Shown: piece after piece, positions 1 to 11,039 of the stretch
Position numbering within the stretch: position 1 is the first letter of the stretch
Layout: each line of letters begins with the position of its first letter
Assembly: GCA_036365455.1 (NCBI GenBank)
Contig: JAWQUS010000004.1
Location: 7,447,501-7,511,500 of the forward strand
Origin: Macrosoma leucophasiata
Taxonomy: Eukaryota > Arthropoda > Insecta > Lepidoptera > Hedylidae
Reading direction: 5' to 3'
Length of the DNA: 64,000 bases
Position numbers and translations under genes: made by a program
Notes under the pieces: generated by a model
What the model was told of the DNA's origin: nothing
The model's input: only the letters and a program-made list of their open reading frames with translations
The model's database searches: none

Positions 1-183
1 GACATACCAAGCTTCCAAAGATCCCGTTGCTTCCTTTTGTCCTTTCTAATCTTGTCTGATCTTATACATAATATTCAAACTATGCCTAAGATATAATATT
101 GCATAGTGGTGTTCCATATACATACAGCGTCAATTACAAAATTTATCAGTTACGTACAAATTTCTTAGTATAGAAACTTAAAA

Positions 184-229
184 AAGGCAGCAGGATGTAA
201 GTGTGAGCTTACATCCAACTGCCTCTTTT
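184..229. other. short imperfect hairpin
   Basis: AGGCAG then GGATGTAAG is answered, after a 6-nt loop (TGTGAG), by CTTACATCC then CTGCCT. The two paired blocks (6 and 9 bp) are separated by a 2x2 mismatch. A-rich and T-rich ends extend the pairing. It could be a small hairpin RNA or a MITE remnant; the sequence does not say which. Confidence 0.5.
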
Positions 230-256
230 AGGGTTTTTTCCATTGCCTACAATTGT

Positions 257-760
257 TTAATATGCCGCAAATATCTGCATAAATTTATTTGAGTAAAAGA
301 AGCAAACTTCAGTAGCACAAACTCAACTCTTACACATTCCAATTGGTTTGATCAAAGCTCTCAGAATCCTTAAAATCTCTCATAGGTATAACACCAAAAA
401 CCCTGCTCTATATATTCTTAAATCTTAATCTTAAGAATCTTCGAAACCGTATTCCATAAAAGCTATGTCTAAAGACTTAGCTACTTACATCTTGGCGCAC
501 ATTTTATCTCTTCTCTTTTTTGCTAATAACGTAATTGAATATTTATAAGTATTCTACCTATATTCTTTTTTTATTTTATTATTTATTTACTAGTAGCAGT
601 TATTCACTAATAATATATGCCGTAAATATCTGCAAACATTTATTTTATAAAAGCAGCAGACTTTAGTAGCACAAACTCGACTCTTACACGCTCCAGTGGC
701 CTTAATCAAAGCTCTCGAAATCTCTATTATAACACCAAAAACCCTGCTCCATATATTCCA
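257..760. repeat. direct duplication of about 150 bp, two diverged copies
   Basis: Positions 257-415 and 617-760 carry the same ordered landmarks: ATGCCG(C/T)AAATATCTGCA, a run of AAGCAGCA-type sequence, AGTAGCACAAACTC(A/G)ACTC, ATCAAAGCTCTC and AACACCAAAAACCCTGCTC. The copies are diverged and lie 360 bp apart. No coding potential is visible in either. Confidence 0.65.
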
Positions 761-779
761 CCGCTAATAAAATAGTCGA

Positions 780-1985
780 GCAATTGCGAAAAAGCAATGA
801 CAGAGCGAAACGAGTGACAGTTAACAAAACACAAAGTGAATGTCAGTCGGATAGGCGGGAAAATAAAGCATTGGCACCGATCCGGGGCGTACGGACGTAG
901 ACGCGTTGTTTGCGCATCTTGATACAGCCTTCGTGGGAAACATTGGTCCTCTGACTGCTAATTTATTGCATCGCGCCACACTACATGCGACTGACGACTC
1001 TATCCACAGAGCAAGTCGTAAATCCACACGCAAATGAGGGCCGAAATCGAGCGCGTTGCTTTTGTACTTTCGTTCTGTTACGTTTCCTTTTCGTGTACTT
1101 ATTATGATGATTGTATTTTGCGTGTTTGAAGATGTTGTATGTTTCTCTTTTTTTACTATTTTTTTATTAAAGTCTTACATATTGCATCTAATAGAAAATA
1201 CTGCTATGAAAGTCATCCACTGCTGAAAAAAGGCTTCCTCAAAGATGTAACATTGTATGCTTCACCGTAATCACCAGTGGCGATAGTTTTATCGCGGTAC
1301 GCTGTTAACCCCACGTGATGATATTTACCTACTATCGCCCTGTTGGAATGAAAAATTGAAAAATAAATCTAAAAGACAACTGTTCACAAAATGAACAATA
1401 TTTCAAAATCAATTTACAAGAATTTGAATATGAAATCGAAAGTATTCAAGTAAATCATGTCGGCAATAAAGTAAGTACAATTATAAACAAAAGGGTTCCG
1501 CGGCTTATGACAAAAATATGACTACTTGAAACCGTAACACGTAAATCATAATAAATTGTCGTCTGTACTGTATATTTACATAGTGAATAGTTTTCTGACG
1601 CGGTGTCAATATATCCACTGAAATATCTTTTAATGTAAGCAATAAATAAATCAATCACCCTGACAAACTTATCGTTCTAGATCACATTATTGCTATGAAT
1701 AAACTGTATAAATACATTTGAAAATTCAAAAGGGAACACAACATTTTAAAAACGATGAAGCGATTGCGGTGGTGCCTACACATTAAAAAAATATCGTATA
1801 ACTTAAAAAATATTTATGGATTTGTTAAATTTTTTGAACACAGTCACGAATTCCACGTTGGAAAAAAATGATCTGATGAATCGTTAAGTACAAGTTGTCC
1901 CATAGAAATGAATAATTGTAAAAAAAACAAGTCTCCTAACACAGTTCTTATACCATTAAAAGTTGATCCATGTAATAACCGAGTA
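780..1985. other. non-repetitive stretch without recognisable gene
   Basis: Positions 780-1090 are richer in CpG than the surroundings and could be a promoter or an untranslated exon, but no coding frame, TATA box or splice pair is convincing. From 1100 to 1985 the sequence is AT-rich, and I see nothing I can name. Confidence 0.3.
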
Positions 1986-2028
1986 AGCTAATTAATTTGT
2001 TCAATCCCTCCCTTCCTACCACTGGAAA

Positions 2029-3022
2029 GCTGGGCGTCGGGACAGAATACCGATGCCTGGCGTCCCGACGCTAATCGCCACGACGTTAAGCGTCCCGAAG
2101 CTATGCATCCCGACGCCAAGCGCCACGACGCCCAGCGTCCAGACGCGCAGTGTCCCGTCGCCAAGCGTCCCGACGCCCGGCGCCGCAACGCCCAGCGTCC
2201 CGACGCCCAGTGGCCCGACGCCATGCATCCCGACGCCAAGCGCCACGACGCCATGCGCCAGCACGCACAGCGTCCCGAGGCCCAGCGACCCGACGCCTGT
2301 GGCGCCCAGCGCCGCGACGCCTAACGTCCCGACGCCCAGCGTCCCGACGCCCAGCGCCGCGGACGGAGACGCTGATTATCCCGACGCCCAGAATCCTAAC
2401 GTCCAGCGCCCGTTCGACGCCCAACGTCCCGACGCCAACCGCCACAACGCTAAGCGTCCCGACGCCAGGCGCCACGACGTCCAGCGTCCCGACGCCAAGC
2501 GCCAGGACGCCAAGCGCCACGACGCCCAGCGTCCCGACGCCCAGAGTCCCGACGCCCAGCGTCCCGACGCACAGCGTCCCGACGCCCAGCGTCCCGACGC
2601 CCAGCGTCCCGACGCCCAGCGTCTCGACGCCGAGCGTCCCGACGCCATGCGCAACGACGCCCAGTATCTCGACGCCATGCGCCACGACGCCCAGCGTCCC
2701 GACGCCCAGCGTCCCGACGCCCAGCGTCCCGACGCCCAGCGTCCCGACGCCAAACGCCGCTTAGGGCCGTGGCACTTGGCGTCGTGGCGCCCAAGTCCCG
2801 ATGCCCAACGCTGCGACGCCCAATGTCCCGACGCCCAGCGCCGCGACGCCCAGCGTCCTCACGCTTAGCGTCCCGACGCCCAGCGTCCCGACGCCCAGCG
2901 TCCCGACGCCCAAGTCCCGATGCCCAACGCTGCGACGCCCAATGTCCCGACGCCAACCGCCACGACGTCCAGCGTCCCGACGTCAACCGCCACGACGTCC
3001 AGCGTCCCGACGTTTCGCTGTA
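2029..3022. repeat. GC-rich 15-bp minisatellite
   Basis: About 1 kb is built from a 15-bp unit, consensus CCCGACGCCCAGCGT, with variants such as CGCCACGACGCCAAG. The unit length is a multiple of three and holds no stop in any frame, so long open frames appear on both strands (for example 2053-2868 plus, giving a DAQRP peptide repeat). These are a by-product of the unit and not evidence of a gene. Inverted units sit at the left edge (2029-2042) and near 2774-2800. A longer block (about 2796-2841) recurs at about 2908-2951, so there is higher-order structure. Confidence 0.95.
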
Positions 3023-3325
3023 ATATATGCCCATTGGTTTAAAGCAGAACAGCGAATTCGTTCAATTGCGATTCAACAACTTTTTTGTTTCGAGAATAAG
3101 GCCCTAGTAACACATCTATTAGAATAAGTCTGAACTTTAAGCAAATAATTTTTAAATTATCTTTCCAAGTAAATGTGATCGTATTTCACAATCAAAATCA
3201 GTTCACTAGATTTAAGCCCTGGAACGGTTAACCGTACTTAACTGCCTATTCAACAATAGCTAGAATTCTCGGGTTGTCATTATGGCAAACCGGAGATATT
3301 CCGATGCATTTTCATACGTTGTAAA

Positions 3326-3868
3326 CAGGGATGTTAGGGAGTACCGTAACCGTACCTAACCCGAAACTATCGGCTATCCGATATAAAAAAATATCCGTAC
3401 TAATAATGTCGGATAGTGCCGGAGTCTAATTGACACACGTTATGACAACTTGTTTTGATCGGCTGGATCAAACCATTTTATTAGCTATTAAATTTTGCTC
3501 TAAGGCTGTTTTTCGTATCTTGCTTTTGGACTATTATTTATTTTATTTTTAAGATTTACTTTGACATTATTATGAACGTTTTAGTTGTTTGTTATTCCCT
3601 TGAATTTTATGTATTTTTTTTTGTGTTTGTCCCTTTAATTTGACCTATCACAAGAAAATTTTATTATTTCCAAATGATAAAATTAATTTTGAATTATATA
3701 TTTTTAAATTGTGAGATTTCTTCTTAAGAATTTAATAGCCGTAACCGATATTATCCGAAACTAACGGATCATCCGAAATAATTTCATATCGGTATCCGGT
3801 TGGTATATTATCATTCCTATCCAATCCGTATCCGAAAATTCCGAAATTTCATATCCATAACATCCCTG
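3326..3868. mobile_element. non-autonomous hAT-type element
   Basis: The ends are CAGGGATGTTA at 3326 and its reverse complement TAACATCCCTG ending at 3868, the CAGGG-type terminus of hAT transposons. The flanks are GTTGTAAA on the left and GTTGTAGG on the right, an imperfect 8-bp duplication matching in 6 of 8 bases. The interior is rich in CCGTAACCG and ATCCGAA motifs and has no ORF. Confidence 0.75.
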
Positions 3869-4259
3869 GTTGTAGGTTGTATTGCGCAACCGTCTGCAGC
3901 CTCATGTTATATTTCATTCACACGGCGTACGGTAAATCAGATTACTAAATTGAGTCTAACCACTCACTAAGCAATGGCATAAATAAATGCAAACGTGCCA
4001 AATGATGCACGAATATATTAAGCATTCACTCATTACTGTTGTGACCTGAATAAGCGAAATCCTTTAAAACTAGTAACGCAAACGTTTCAATTAACCTTTT
4101 CGTAGTATTTAGTATTGTTTTAGAGATGAGTTGAAGCAATTTTACGAGCTACATTATGACTACGCTTCTGTTTCTTCTAATGCCCTTAGATCTGCTAATA
4201 CATATGCATACTGATAGAGGCATACTTATAGGTGTGTAATTTAATTTTGATTTCTATGT

Positions 4260-4545
4260 TTTTTTTTTAAATCATGAAGTGGCAAACAAGCATACATTTT
4301 AAACGATGCTAAGTCATAGTTACCTTCTGTATTCTATCAAAATCTACATGAAACCAATCATTTCAAAGTAGATACGTTGCCACTCCTGAGGCCTAAGGTG
4401 TTGTGTCGAAAATTACATGGCCGTACATTACCACCCAACCGGAACACGATGGTGCTGAACACTACCATTTAGCGTCAAGTAGATGTAATGTGTGTAATGG
4501 TGGTACCTACGCCCGCGAGCTTCGTCATGGAGCTCGACCACCAGT
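4260..4545 (-). repeat. family A interspersed repeat (poly(A)-tailed, diverged copy)
   Basis: This is a diverged copy of a roughly 290-bp repeat found many times in the window. On the plus strand it runs from a T run through GTGGCAAACAAGCAT, CCACTCCTGAGGCCTAAGGT and GAACACTACCATTTAGCG to GAGCTCGACCACCAG. The T run is the complement of a 3' A tail, so the element reads on the minus strand. Confidence 0.75.
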
Positions 4546-4608
4546 CAAGCATTTATCTGGAATGCATTTACCTACATACCTAATGGTTAAATTCCCTTTG
4601 GTTACTAA

Positions 4609-4909
4609 TTTTTTTTTTTTTTTTTTTATTATGTAATAAAAGTGGCAAACAGGCATGCAGTTCACATTGATGTTAAGTGATGACTGCAGCCTATAGACAC
4701 CCACACAATGACCAGAGGTCAAAATGCAGATGCGCTGCCACTCCTGAGGCCTAAGGTGTTATGGCCTCTGTGCCTGAAATTACAGGGCCATACATTACCA
4801 CCTGACCGGAACACGATAGTGCTGAACACTACCATTTAGCGGCAAGTATATTAGGTAATGCGGTGGTGCCTACGCCCGCGAGCTCCGTCACTGGAGCTCT
4901 ACCACCAAT
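4609..4909 (-). repeat. family A interspersed repeat (near full length)
   Basis: A 19-bp T run is followed by the family landmarks GTGGCAAACAGGCATGCAG, TGATGACTGCAGCCTATAG, TACATTACCACCTGACCGG and GGAGCTCTACCACCA. On the minus strand it ends in poly(A), so it is either a SINE or a 5'-truncated LINE tail. It has no ORF of note. Confidence 0.8.
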
Positions 4910-5166
4910 TACTCATATTTAAGTGTTTTGATATAAAGAAATGCATAATGTAAAGTACCTACATTGAATATGAAAGACTAAATGAACGCTGCAATATGAG
5001 GGTACGTCAAGATTCGGAAACGAAGATAACTAATGTGTATACTTGCATAATCCTTTTGATTTATTGCCGGTAAATTTGATACTTGATTTTAAGTGTTCAG
5101 CTTTTTAGGATTGATATTATCATATACTGGCGATTTAGTGTGTTATATGGTATACATTTGATTTTT

Positions 5167-5590
5167 AGGGTTCCGTAACCTACATATGTAGTCGTAGTCG
5201 TAGTCCGCTCGTCCACAGGAAGGTGACAACTCAAAGCTCAACGGGCTTTGTGTTAGAAAGCTGTAATTTGGCACAAATATACATCTTACTAATCAAAAAT
5301 GCACAAATTTAATATTCAAGTTTTCATTTCTGCCGGCACTACCGTTTTTTTTTTTTTTGTTAGACTCATGTTCCTTTCACTCCCCTCCCCTCTCACCTCT
5401 GACAGCTGAACGGTGGTGTTGGATGTAGGAAAACATTCACAGTTAGGTATGTATAATGAAATTAAGAGGAGAACAATCCCAGCTAGGTAGATATTACAAA
5501 ATTACAGGTAATGGTGGATGAATTTATAAAATTTTCTGAGTAACGGAACCATACATTCCGCATGCCTCGACACGCACTTGGCTGTTTTTT
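5167..5590 (+). repeat. family E-type repeat (TTCCGTA ends)
   Basis: It begins AGGGTTCCGTAACC and closes near 5552 with GTAACGGAACCATACATTCC, followed by GCCTCGACACGCACTTGG. The same closing words follow the family E copy at 30.2 kb. It is non-coding. Confidence 0.5.
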
Positions 5591-5814
5591 ATTCGTTGTC
5601 ATTTTCGTGACTGTACTCCATTTTCGTTTATTGACAGGATGCGGCTACAGCTTGTGCACGGCGGTTTTTTAATGTTTTTTATATTTTAAATAATTGTTAT
5701 CTATTTTATTTATATTGTATAAAGAAATCTATCTGCCGTCAAATTACTACCGTTCAGCAATATCGTGTTAAATATGTATAGTCTCGTACTCTCAAATTGA
5801 GAGTCTCAATCACG

Positions 5815-5878
5815 GAGGCAACAACTTAGGCCTCAGGGGTGGCAACACATCTGCATTTTGATCTCTGGATTTTGAGTT
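5815..5878 (+). repeat. family A fragment
   Basis: CTTAGGCCTCAGGGGTGGCAAC and CATCTGCATTTTGATCTCTG correspond to the central part of family A read in the poly(A) orientation. Confidence 0.55.
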
Positions 5879-5879
5879 G

Positions 5880-6870
5880 AATGACTAACTAACATCCGCT
5901 CGTCGTCGGACCGTTTGAACTACATTGGTACTTGTTATTTCACTTTCGCTACATAAAAAAAAATATGACTGATATTGGTGTGAAGCGTCTATTGAAGCTT
6001 TGCGGAGCCCCAGGCCATAGCACACTTGGAGTATGGCAGCCCTAGCTGTTACCGCGTAAAGAAGCATCCATCTCATTAATTAACACACTAATTCCTCTGT
6101 CTCTGTCACTTTCGTATCATGTCACGTGTCCCAAACAAACCGATATCATTTCTATCCGCCTGTGTTATAGAATTCCATTGTTTGACCAGCCACTATCAAT
6201 CACCATTACGGATGTGGGTGCTTTTTTCATATTTACTTTTAATTAACCGAGTTCAAAAAACGAGAAGGTTCTCAATTCGGCCGGTATATATATATATATT
6301 TTTTTAATGTATGTACGCCAATTTCGCCGAGATTTCTGGACCGATTTACGTAATTCTTGTTGTGTTTGCTGCGGAATAGTTTCGAATTGGTCCCATAAAA
6401 ATTTTATTCAAGTAAGCCCATTCGTTTTTATTTTATGACCATTTTTCACTTACTTTCACCTCAAACTAAAGGAATAAGATTAGACAGCGTGTTGTCATGT
6501 GGTTGTCATAACAATGCGTTGAATCCACTGACCACAGATCACTATATACTTGCCACTGACGTCCAACATAGTCCTAATGCGCATGACAACAAGTGACAAT
6601 GACATCTATACTCATCGACGACACAACACAGCTTACTTACTCCTTCGTGGATAAATGCATAGAGTTAACGGTCCATGATTGCTTTCCCCAAAAATCAATA
6701 ATTTTTTTTCATTGATTTCGTATAGTCGTGTTATAATTTTGTATCGACACATCTAAACAGTTTAAATTATGTACTTATGTTATTGTCACGAAGTTAAAAG
6801 AGTCAGATTTTACAACTTTAACAGATGTAAACATTAATCTTATTGACAATGCAGCAATAAACTAAAAAGT
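5880..6870. other. no gene seen
   Basis: AT-rich sequence with a short TA microsatellite at 6286-6300. Short ORFs are present, but none has recognisable motifs, plausible splice sites or a compositional shift. Confidence 0.4.
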
Positions 6871-6875
6871 ATTAA

Positions 6876-7264
6876 ATAAAAATAACTACGTTATGAAAAA
6901 CCGACTTCAAATCTAAAAAGTAAAAAATAATACAGATTTCATATTAAATAATATTATATGTGTTATTTACTAATAGGATTGAAGTCGGTGCCAAGCCAAA
7001 ATCATTAAAGTAGACATTTCATTGTATTAAAACGTAACTTCATGCCTGTAATCCCCGAAGGGGTAGGCAGAGGTAAATGCATGCATTCAAGCATACATGC
7101 AAACACCCACGATTCGCCGGTTACGTTTTGTTCATGGTATTAATTTGCTCGTATTCATATTTAAGTGATTAAAATTTAATTATTTGTTTAAGGCTTGGCA
7201 GCGACTTCTATTTTACTTTTTAGATTTGAAGTCGGTTTTTCATAACGTAGTTATTTTTATTAAT
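6876..7264. mobile_element. foldback element with SINE fragment in its loop
   Basis: Arms of about 50 bp at 6876-6926 and 7211-7264 are reverse complements across the words AATAACTACGTTATG, AAAAACCGACTTCAAAT and CTAAAAAGTAAAA. A second inner inverted pair (GAAGTCGGTGCCAAGCC near 6981, GGCTTGGCAGCGACTTC near 7195) lies inside. The loop at 7030-7132 holds a reverse-oriented piece of the family B SINE tail. Confidence 0.7.
7030..7132 (-). repeat. family B SINE 3' fragment
   Basis: It is the reverse complement of the family B tail: GCCTGTAATCCCCGAAGGGG, GTAGGCAGAGGTAAATGCAT and CACGATTCGCCGGTTACGTT. The tRNA-like head is absent. Confidence 0.75.
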
Positions 7265-7894
7265 ATTTACACGTTCAAGGTAATCTTTTTTTTTCAATTT
7301 GAATGTTAGCTGTTGAGTTGTTAGGTCATGATATTAGCAAACAACGTTGGTGGTGAGCAGGATGCACAGGCTATGGCCCAGTGTGGTAGGCTGCAAGGGC
7401 TCAAGGTACCCTTGTAACCTTGGCTCTAACTTGCACTCAGGGATAATTTTGTTTGGCTATATTCCCCAATTAACTGATGGGGCGGCAAACTTTACAGACC
7501 TAGGGCGCTGATTCTTTAGATACGCTCCTGATGGTAATTGAATACCATAGCGTATAACCAGATATTTCAATGTAAGTACATGCGTTATAGGTTAGGATCC
7601 CACTGCAGTATCATTTCGTTCATCCAGATATGCTGCAAACCTAATTTTTACGCATGTTTATAATCTAGAGACGAACTTTATCAGCTAGCCGGAACATTAT
7701 GCACCTGAACACTACCTACGCCCTTGAGGTCCGACACTGAAACTATAAAAAGTAAAAAAGTATTATGCTGGAATAACATATAACAAATTACAAATTCACT
7801 TGCTACGAGTTTACGTTGAATTAAAGTGTAACTTTCAATATAAATATTGTTTTCTTTTACATCTTTACTAAGTAAAAAAGAACTAAGGAAAGTA

Positions 7895-8170
7895 AAAGAA
7901 GAGTTTGAGGGTCTTGGAATCGAATCCCGGGTCGGCTATCAAAAATAACACTTTAAAATACTTCATGTCTGGTTCTTTTGGGATTGCCCATTTTCTGGAA
8001 GCTTCGCAGTACCTCGTAGGTACAATCAGACTTTGTTAATGTGCCCGGTGATGTCAACAGGTTCGCCAGCTGTTACGTGGGCCAAAACGTAACCGACGAA
8101 TCGTGTATGTTTGCATGTATGCTTCAATGCATGCAATTTACCTCCGCCTACCCCCATATTACCTATAACA
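7895..8170 (+). repeat. family B tRNA-derived SINE, diverged
   Basis: It carries the B-box region (GGAATCGAATCCCGGGTCGG), then the family words ATTTTCTGGAAG, AATGTGCCCGGTGATGTCAA, GTGGGCCAAAACGTAACC and TGCATGTATGCTTCAATGCA. The 5' head is truncated. Confidence 0.7.
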
Positions 8171-8595
8171 GGTAATGTCACGTGACGTTACGTTGTGAAA
8201 CCAAATAAGCATTGAAATTAGTGCGATCTGTGAAACTCGTCATCAAACTAGTTACTACAACTTAAAAACACGATGTCGTCAGAACCTAAACATTTAGGTC
8301 ACACTAGAACTGCTTACATTAGAGCCTAAAAGCATAACTCGCGCGTACTCGCCCGAACTCGAAGGGGGCCTGTGACCCGAAAAGTGGCGGTGTAGGTTCG
8401 TGACCCGCCCTGACCCCGATCAACTTACATAGCCATTGTCTCTTGAGTTTATCTATCGGTACGCTTTATGAAACGCTGTCTGAGTGCGTTAGCGGAGCTG
8501 CCAAAATATATGCAGATTATATGTTTAGATCCTTAGACTGATTGTCATATGCTATTTTTTCGTAATAGTATAAGAATGTTTTATAAATATAACTA

Positions 8596-8897
8596 CCTCG
8601 GAAGCCTAGTGGTAGCAGGCCACTACGCTGAAGTCCTGGGTTCGATTCCCGGGTAGGGGGTTATCAGAGATAATGGTGTAAAGTCCTTTATCTCTGGTTC
8701 TATTGGGATTTTTCCATTTTCTGGTAATTTCCCAGTACCTCGAAGTTTGGTAATGTGCCCGGAGATGTCAACGGGCTCGCCATCTGTGACATGGGCCAAA
8801 AACGTAACCGGCGAATCGTGGGTGTTTGCATGTATGCTTGAATGCATGCATTTTCCTCTGCCTACCCCTTCGGGGATTATAGGCGTGAAGTTACGTA
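8596..8897 (+). repeat. family B tRNA-derived SINE, full length
   Basis: The head is tRNA-like, with an A box (TAGCCTAGTGGTAGCAGG, starting in CCTCGGAAGCC) and a B box (GGTTCGATTCC) followed by CCGGG. The unrelated body runs through ATCTCTGGTTCTATTGGGAT, AATGTGCCCGGAGATGTCAA and CGGCGAATCGTGGGTGTTTG to CTACCCCTTCGGGGATTATA and GAAGTTACGT. This is the best copy in the window. SINEs of this design are copied by partner LINE enzymes; no RNA gene function is implied. Confidence 0.85.
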
Positions 8898-9300
8898 TAA
8901 CTAACGTGACTATACGTCGCGTTCAAAACGGGACGTATGGTCACGTTAGTTATCCGTCATTCTCAGTCAGCAACGGAAAAAAAAAATATGCTTATCGAGA
9001 TTTGCACTATACCTAATGACTTCAAAAGTATCCGATAGCCAAATCATTCTAGACTCCCGTTTAGCTAACCATAATGTTTCATCTAGGCTTTATTGTCTAA
9101 GCAATAAAATCACTTTGAATATACCTGAACTCTTAATACCTCATGCCCACGCGCTACCCGCTGATAACATTATCTGCGAGATAAAGAATAATTATAAATT
9201 GATAATTGAAATATCTGAGCGTCGCCCACGCTTGCAATTCCATTGTATCCTTTCATTATAAGCTATATTGTTGTTGCAGAGAAGCTTATATTATTTGAAA

Positions 9301-9603
9301 CTAGCTGTGCCCGCGACTTTGCCCGCGTGAGAATTTATGATTGTTCAGTATCAAATCAACCCGGACGAAGTCCCGGGCATAGCTAGTAGGTATAAAAGTA
9401 GCCTAAATTACTCCTTAATAGATAAGCTATCTGCCAGTGAAAGTCCCGTCAAAATCGGTCCAGCCGTTCCCGAGATTGGCCGGGACAAACAGACAGACAG
9501 GTAAGAAAATTTGTTTTGGTATATGTATCGTGTATTGCATTTAGTAAAATGCGGTTATTTTTATATAACAAACAGACATTGCAATTTTATTTATTTGTAT
9601 AGA
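9301..9603 (-). mobile_element. non-autonomous Helitron-like element (type 2)
   Basis: Read on the minus strand it starts TCTATACAAATAAATAAAAT and ends in CTAG, inserted between host A (9300) and T (9604). Those are the Helitron hallmarks: 5' TC, 3' CTRR, A|T target, no duplication. Words include AAAATCGGTCCAGCCGTTCC and GACTTTGCCCGCGTGAG. The copy at 17215-20405 is the same type. Confidence 0.8.
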
Positions 9604-9637
9604 TGTATAGATGTTACATCAAATAATTACGGATGTA

Positions 9638-9850
9638 TCTTACTACTATAATAAATGTGAAAGTATGGATATTTGTTTGTTACTCAATAACTAAGGCGGC
9701 TGGACGGATTTCGATGCAATTTTGTGCACAGGTGCAGTATGTATGGCTGTAACGTATAGGACTTATAACATAATTATACTTTTTATCCCGTTCAAAGGTT
9801 TATTAGGGAATTTTTATATACACCCGGACGAAGTCGCTGGCATAAGCTAG
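9638..9850 (+). mobile_element. non-autonomous Helitron-like element (type 3)
   Basis: It starts TCTTACTACTATAATAAATG and ends CGCTGGCATAAGCTAG. Host A precedes it (9637), but A rather than T follows, so the right junction is slightly imperfect. The interior holds GGCTGGACGGATTTCGATGC, a word shared by this element type. Confidence 0.7.
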
Positions 9851-9869
9851 ATTATCTATGTAACATATA

Positions 9870-10115
9870 AGTTGTCGCAAACAAATGCAAAGTTCACATT
9901 GATGGTAAGTGAAAACTGCAACATGCCTACACATCTAGGTAGTTACATAAAAACCAGATATATAAATGTAGCGTTGCCACTCTTGAGGCTTACTAATTTA
10001 GGTCATTGCCAGAAATTACACCGCTACGTCCTATAGGTATTACCACCTACTCGAAACGCAGTGACTCTGAACACCAACTACCACTTAACGGTAAGTAGAC
10101 TAGATGATATATCGG
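9870..10115 (-). repeat. family A repeat, strongly diverged
   Basis: It keeps GCAAAGTTCACATTGATG, AACTGCA, GTTGCCACTCTTGAGGC, ATTACCACCTACTCG and CACTTAACGGTAAGTAGA in family order. Confidence 0.55.
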
Positions 10116-10521
10116 TGCCCACTAGTAACACAAAACAATAAATATAAATAAGTATTAATAATTTTGTACGTCTAATTAAAAATATATGAGAGGGATCGGC
10201 ACCCACTGGTCCCCTGATATTCGTCCCCTGTGCGCAATAATAAAAAAAGGTTTATTGATTCGGACTTGTCGAAATAATGTTGAATGAGCGCATCACAAAA
10301 CAGATTTTTTATGCCGATAGAAAGACCAACATCGGCTGATATTGACATCTGCGGCCGTACCAGGACCTTTTACTGTCAACCTAAAGTGAGTCGCTATTTG
10401 CTTTGTCTCGTTTTTTTTTACGCACTGTCACATAAGACCAATGATACAAAATTTTCGCAGCGCCTAAATTAAATCGCAATGAGACATCATGGTAGCCTGG
10501 TCATTATAGGCCAGTCTTAGT

Positions 10522-10722
10522 GCGAGATTCACAGACCGCACTACGACTTTACTTTGAGCAAAGTATACTTAAAACTGTCAGAAATGTATGGGTTTTGACA
10601 GTTCGAAGCGTACTTTACTTTGAGCAAAGTATGCTTAGAACTGTCAGAAATGTATGGGTTTTGACAGTTCGAAGCGTACTTTGCTCGAAAGTAAAGTCGT
10701 AGTGCGGTCTGTGAATCTCGCC
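10522..10722. mobile_element. MITE with 45-bp TIRs and a duplicated core
   Basis: The left end (GCGAGATTCACAGACCGCAC, then TACGACTTTACTTTGAGC) is mirrored at the right end up to 10721. CTTAGT flanks both sides (10516-10521 and 10723-10728), a likely 6-bp target duplication. Inside, a block of about 64 bp containing AACTGTCAGAAATGTATGGG and TTTTGACAGTTCGAAGCG occurs twice in direct order. Confidence 0.8.
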
Positions 10723-10819
10723 CTTAGTCTCGACATCGGTGTAGTACTGTCTGAATGTGGAGTCAAGAGTTCCTTGAAATCGCGGTGAATTCGCATTCAC
10801 GCTCTTAGCCTACCCCGTA

Positions 10820-11034
10820 AGTTTTTTTTTTTTTTATGTTTTATAAGTGGCAAACAAGCATACAGTTCACATTGATGTTAAGTGATGACTGCAGCCTATA
10901 GACACCCACACAATGACCAGAGGTAAAAATGCAGATGCGTTACCACTCCTAAGGCCTAAGGTATTATGCCTCTGTGCCGGAAATTACAGGGCCGTACATT
11001 ACCACCTGACCGGAACACGATAGTGCTGAACAGT
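10820..11034 (-). repeat. family A repeat, truncated
   Basis: It starts with a T run and follows the family through GACCGGAACACGATAGTGCT. It stops at GAACA, so the distal third (GAGCTCTACCACCAG end) is missing. Confidence 0.75.
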
Positions 11035-11039
11035 GATTT

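Noticed and set aside
2053..2868. Repetitive 271-residue protein (DAQRP repeats)
   Set aside because: The frame is a consequence of a stop-free 15-bp unit; equally long frames exist on the other strand, with no start context, splice sites or unique sequence.
2029..3022. CRISPR-like array
   Set aside because: Units are contiguous 15-mers without spacers, in a eukaryotic setting.
8596..8670. tRNA gene at the head of the family B repeat
   Set aside because: A tRNA-like head fused to a conserved non-tRNA body in several copies is a SINE, not a gene.
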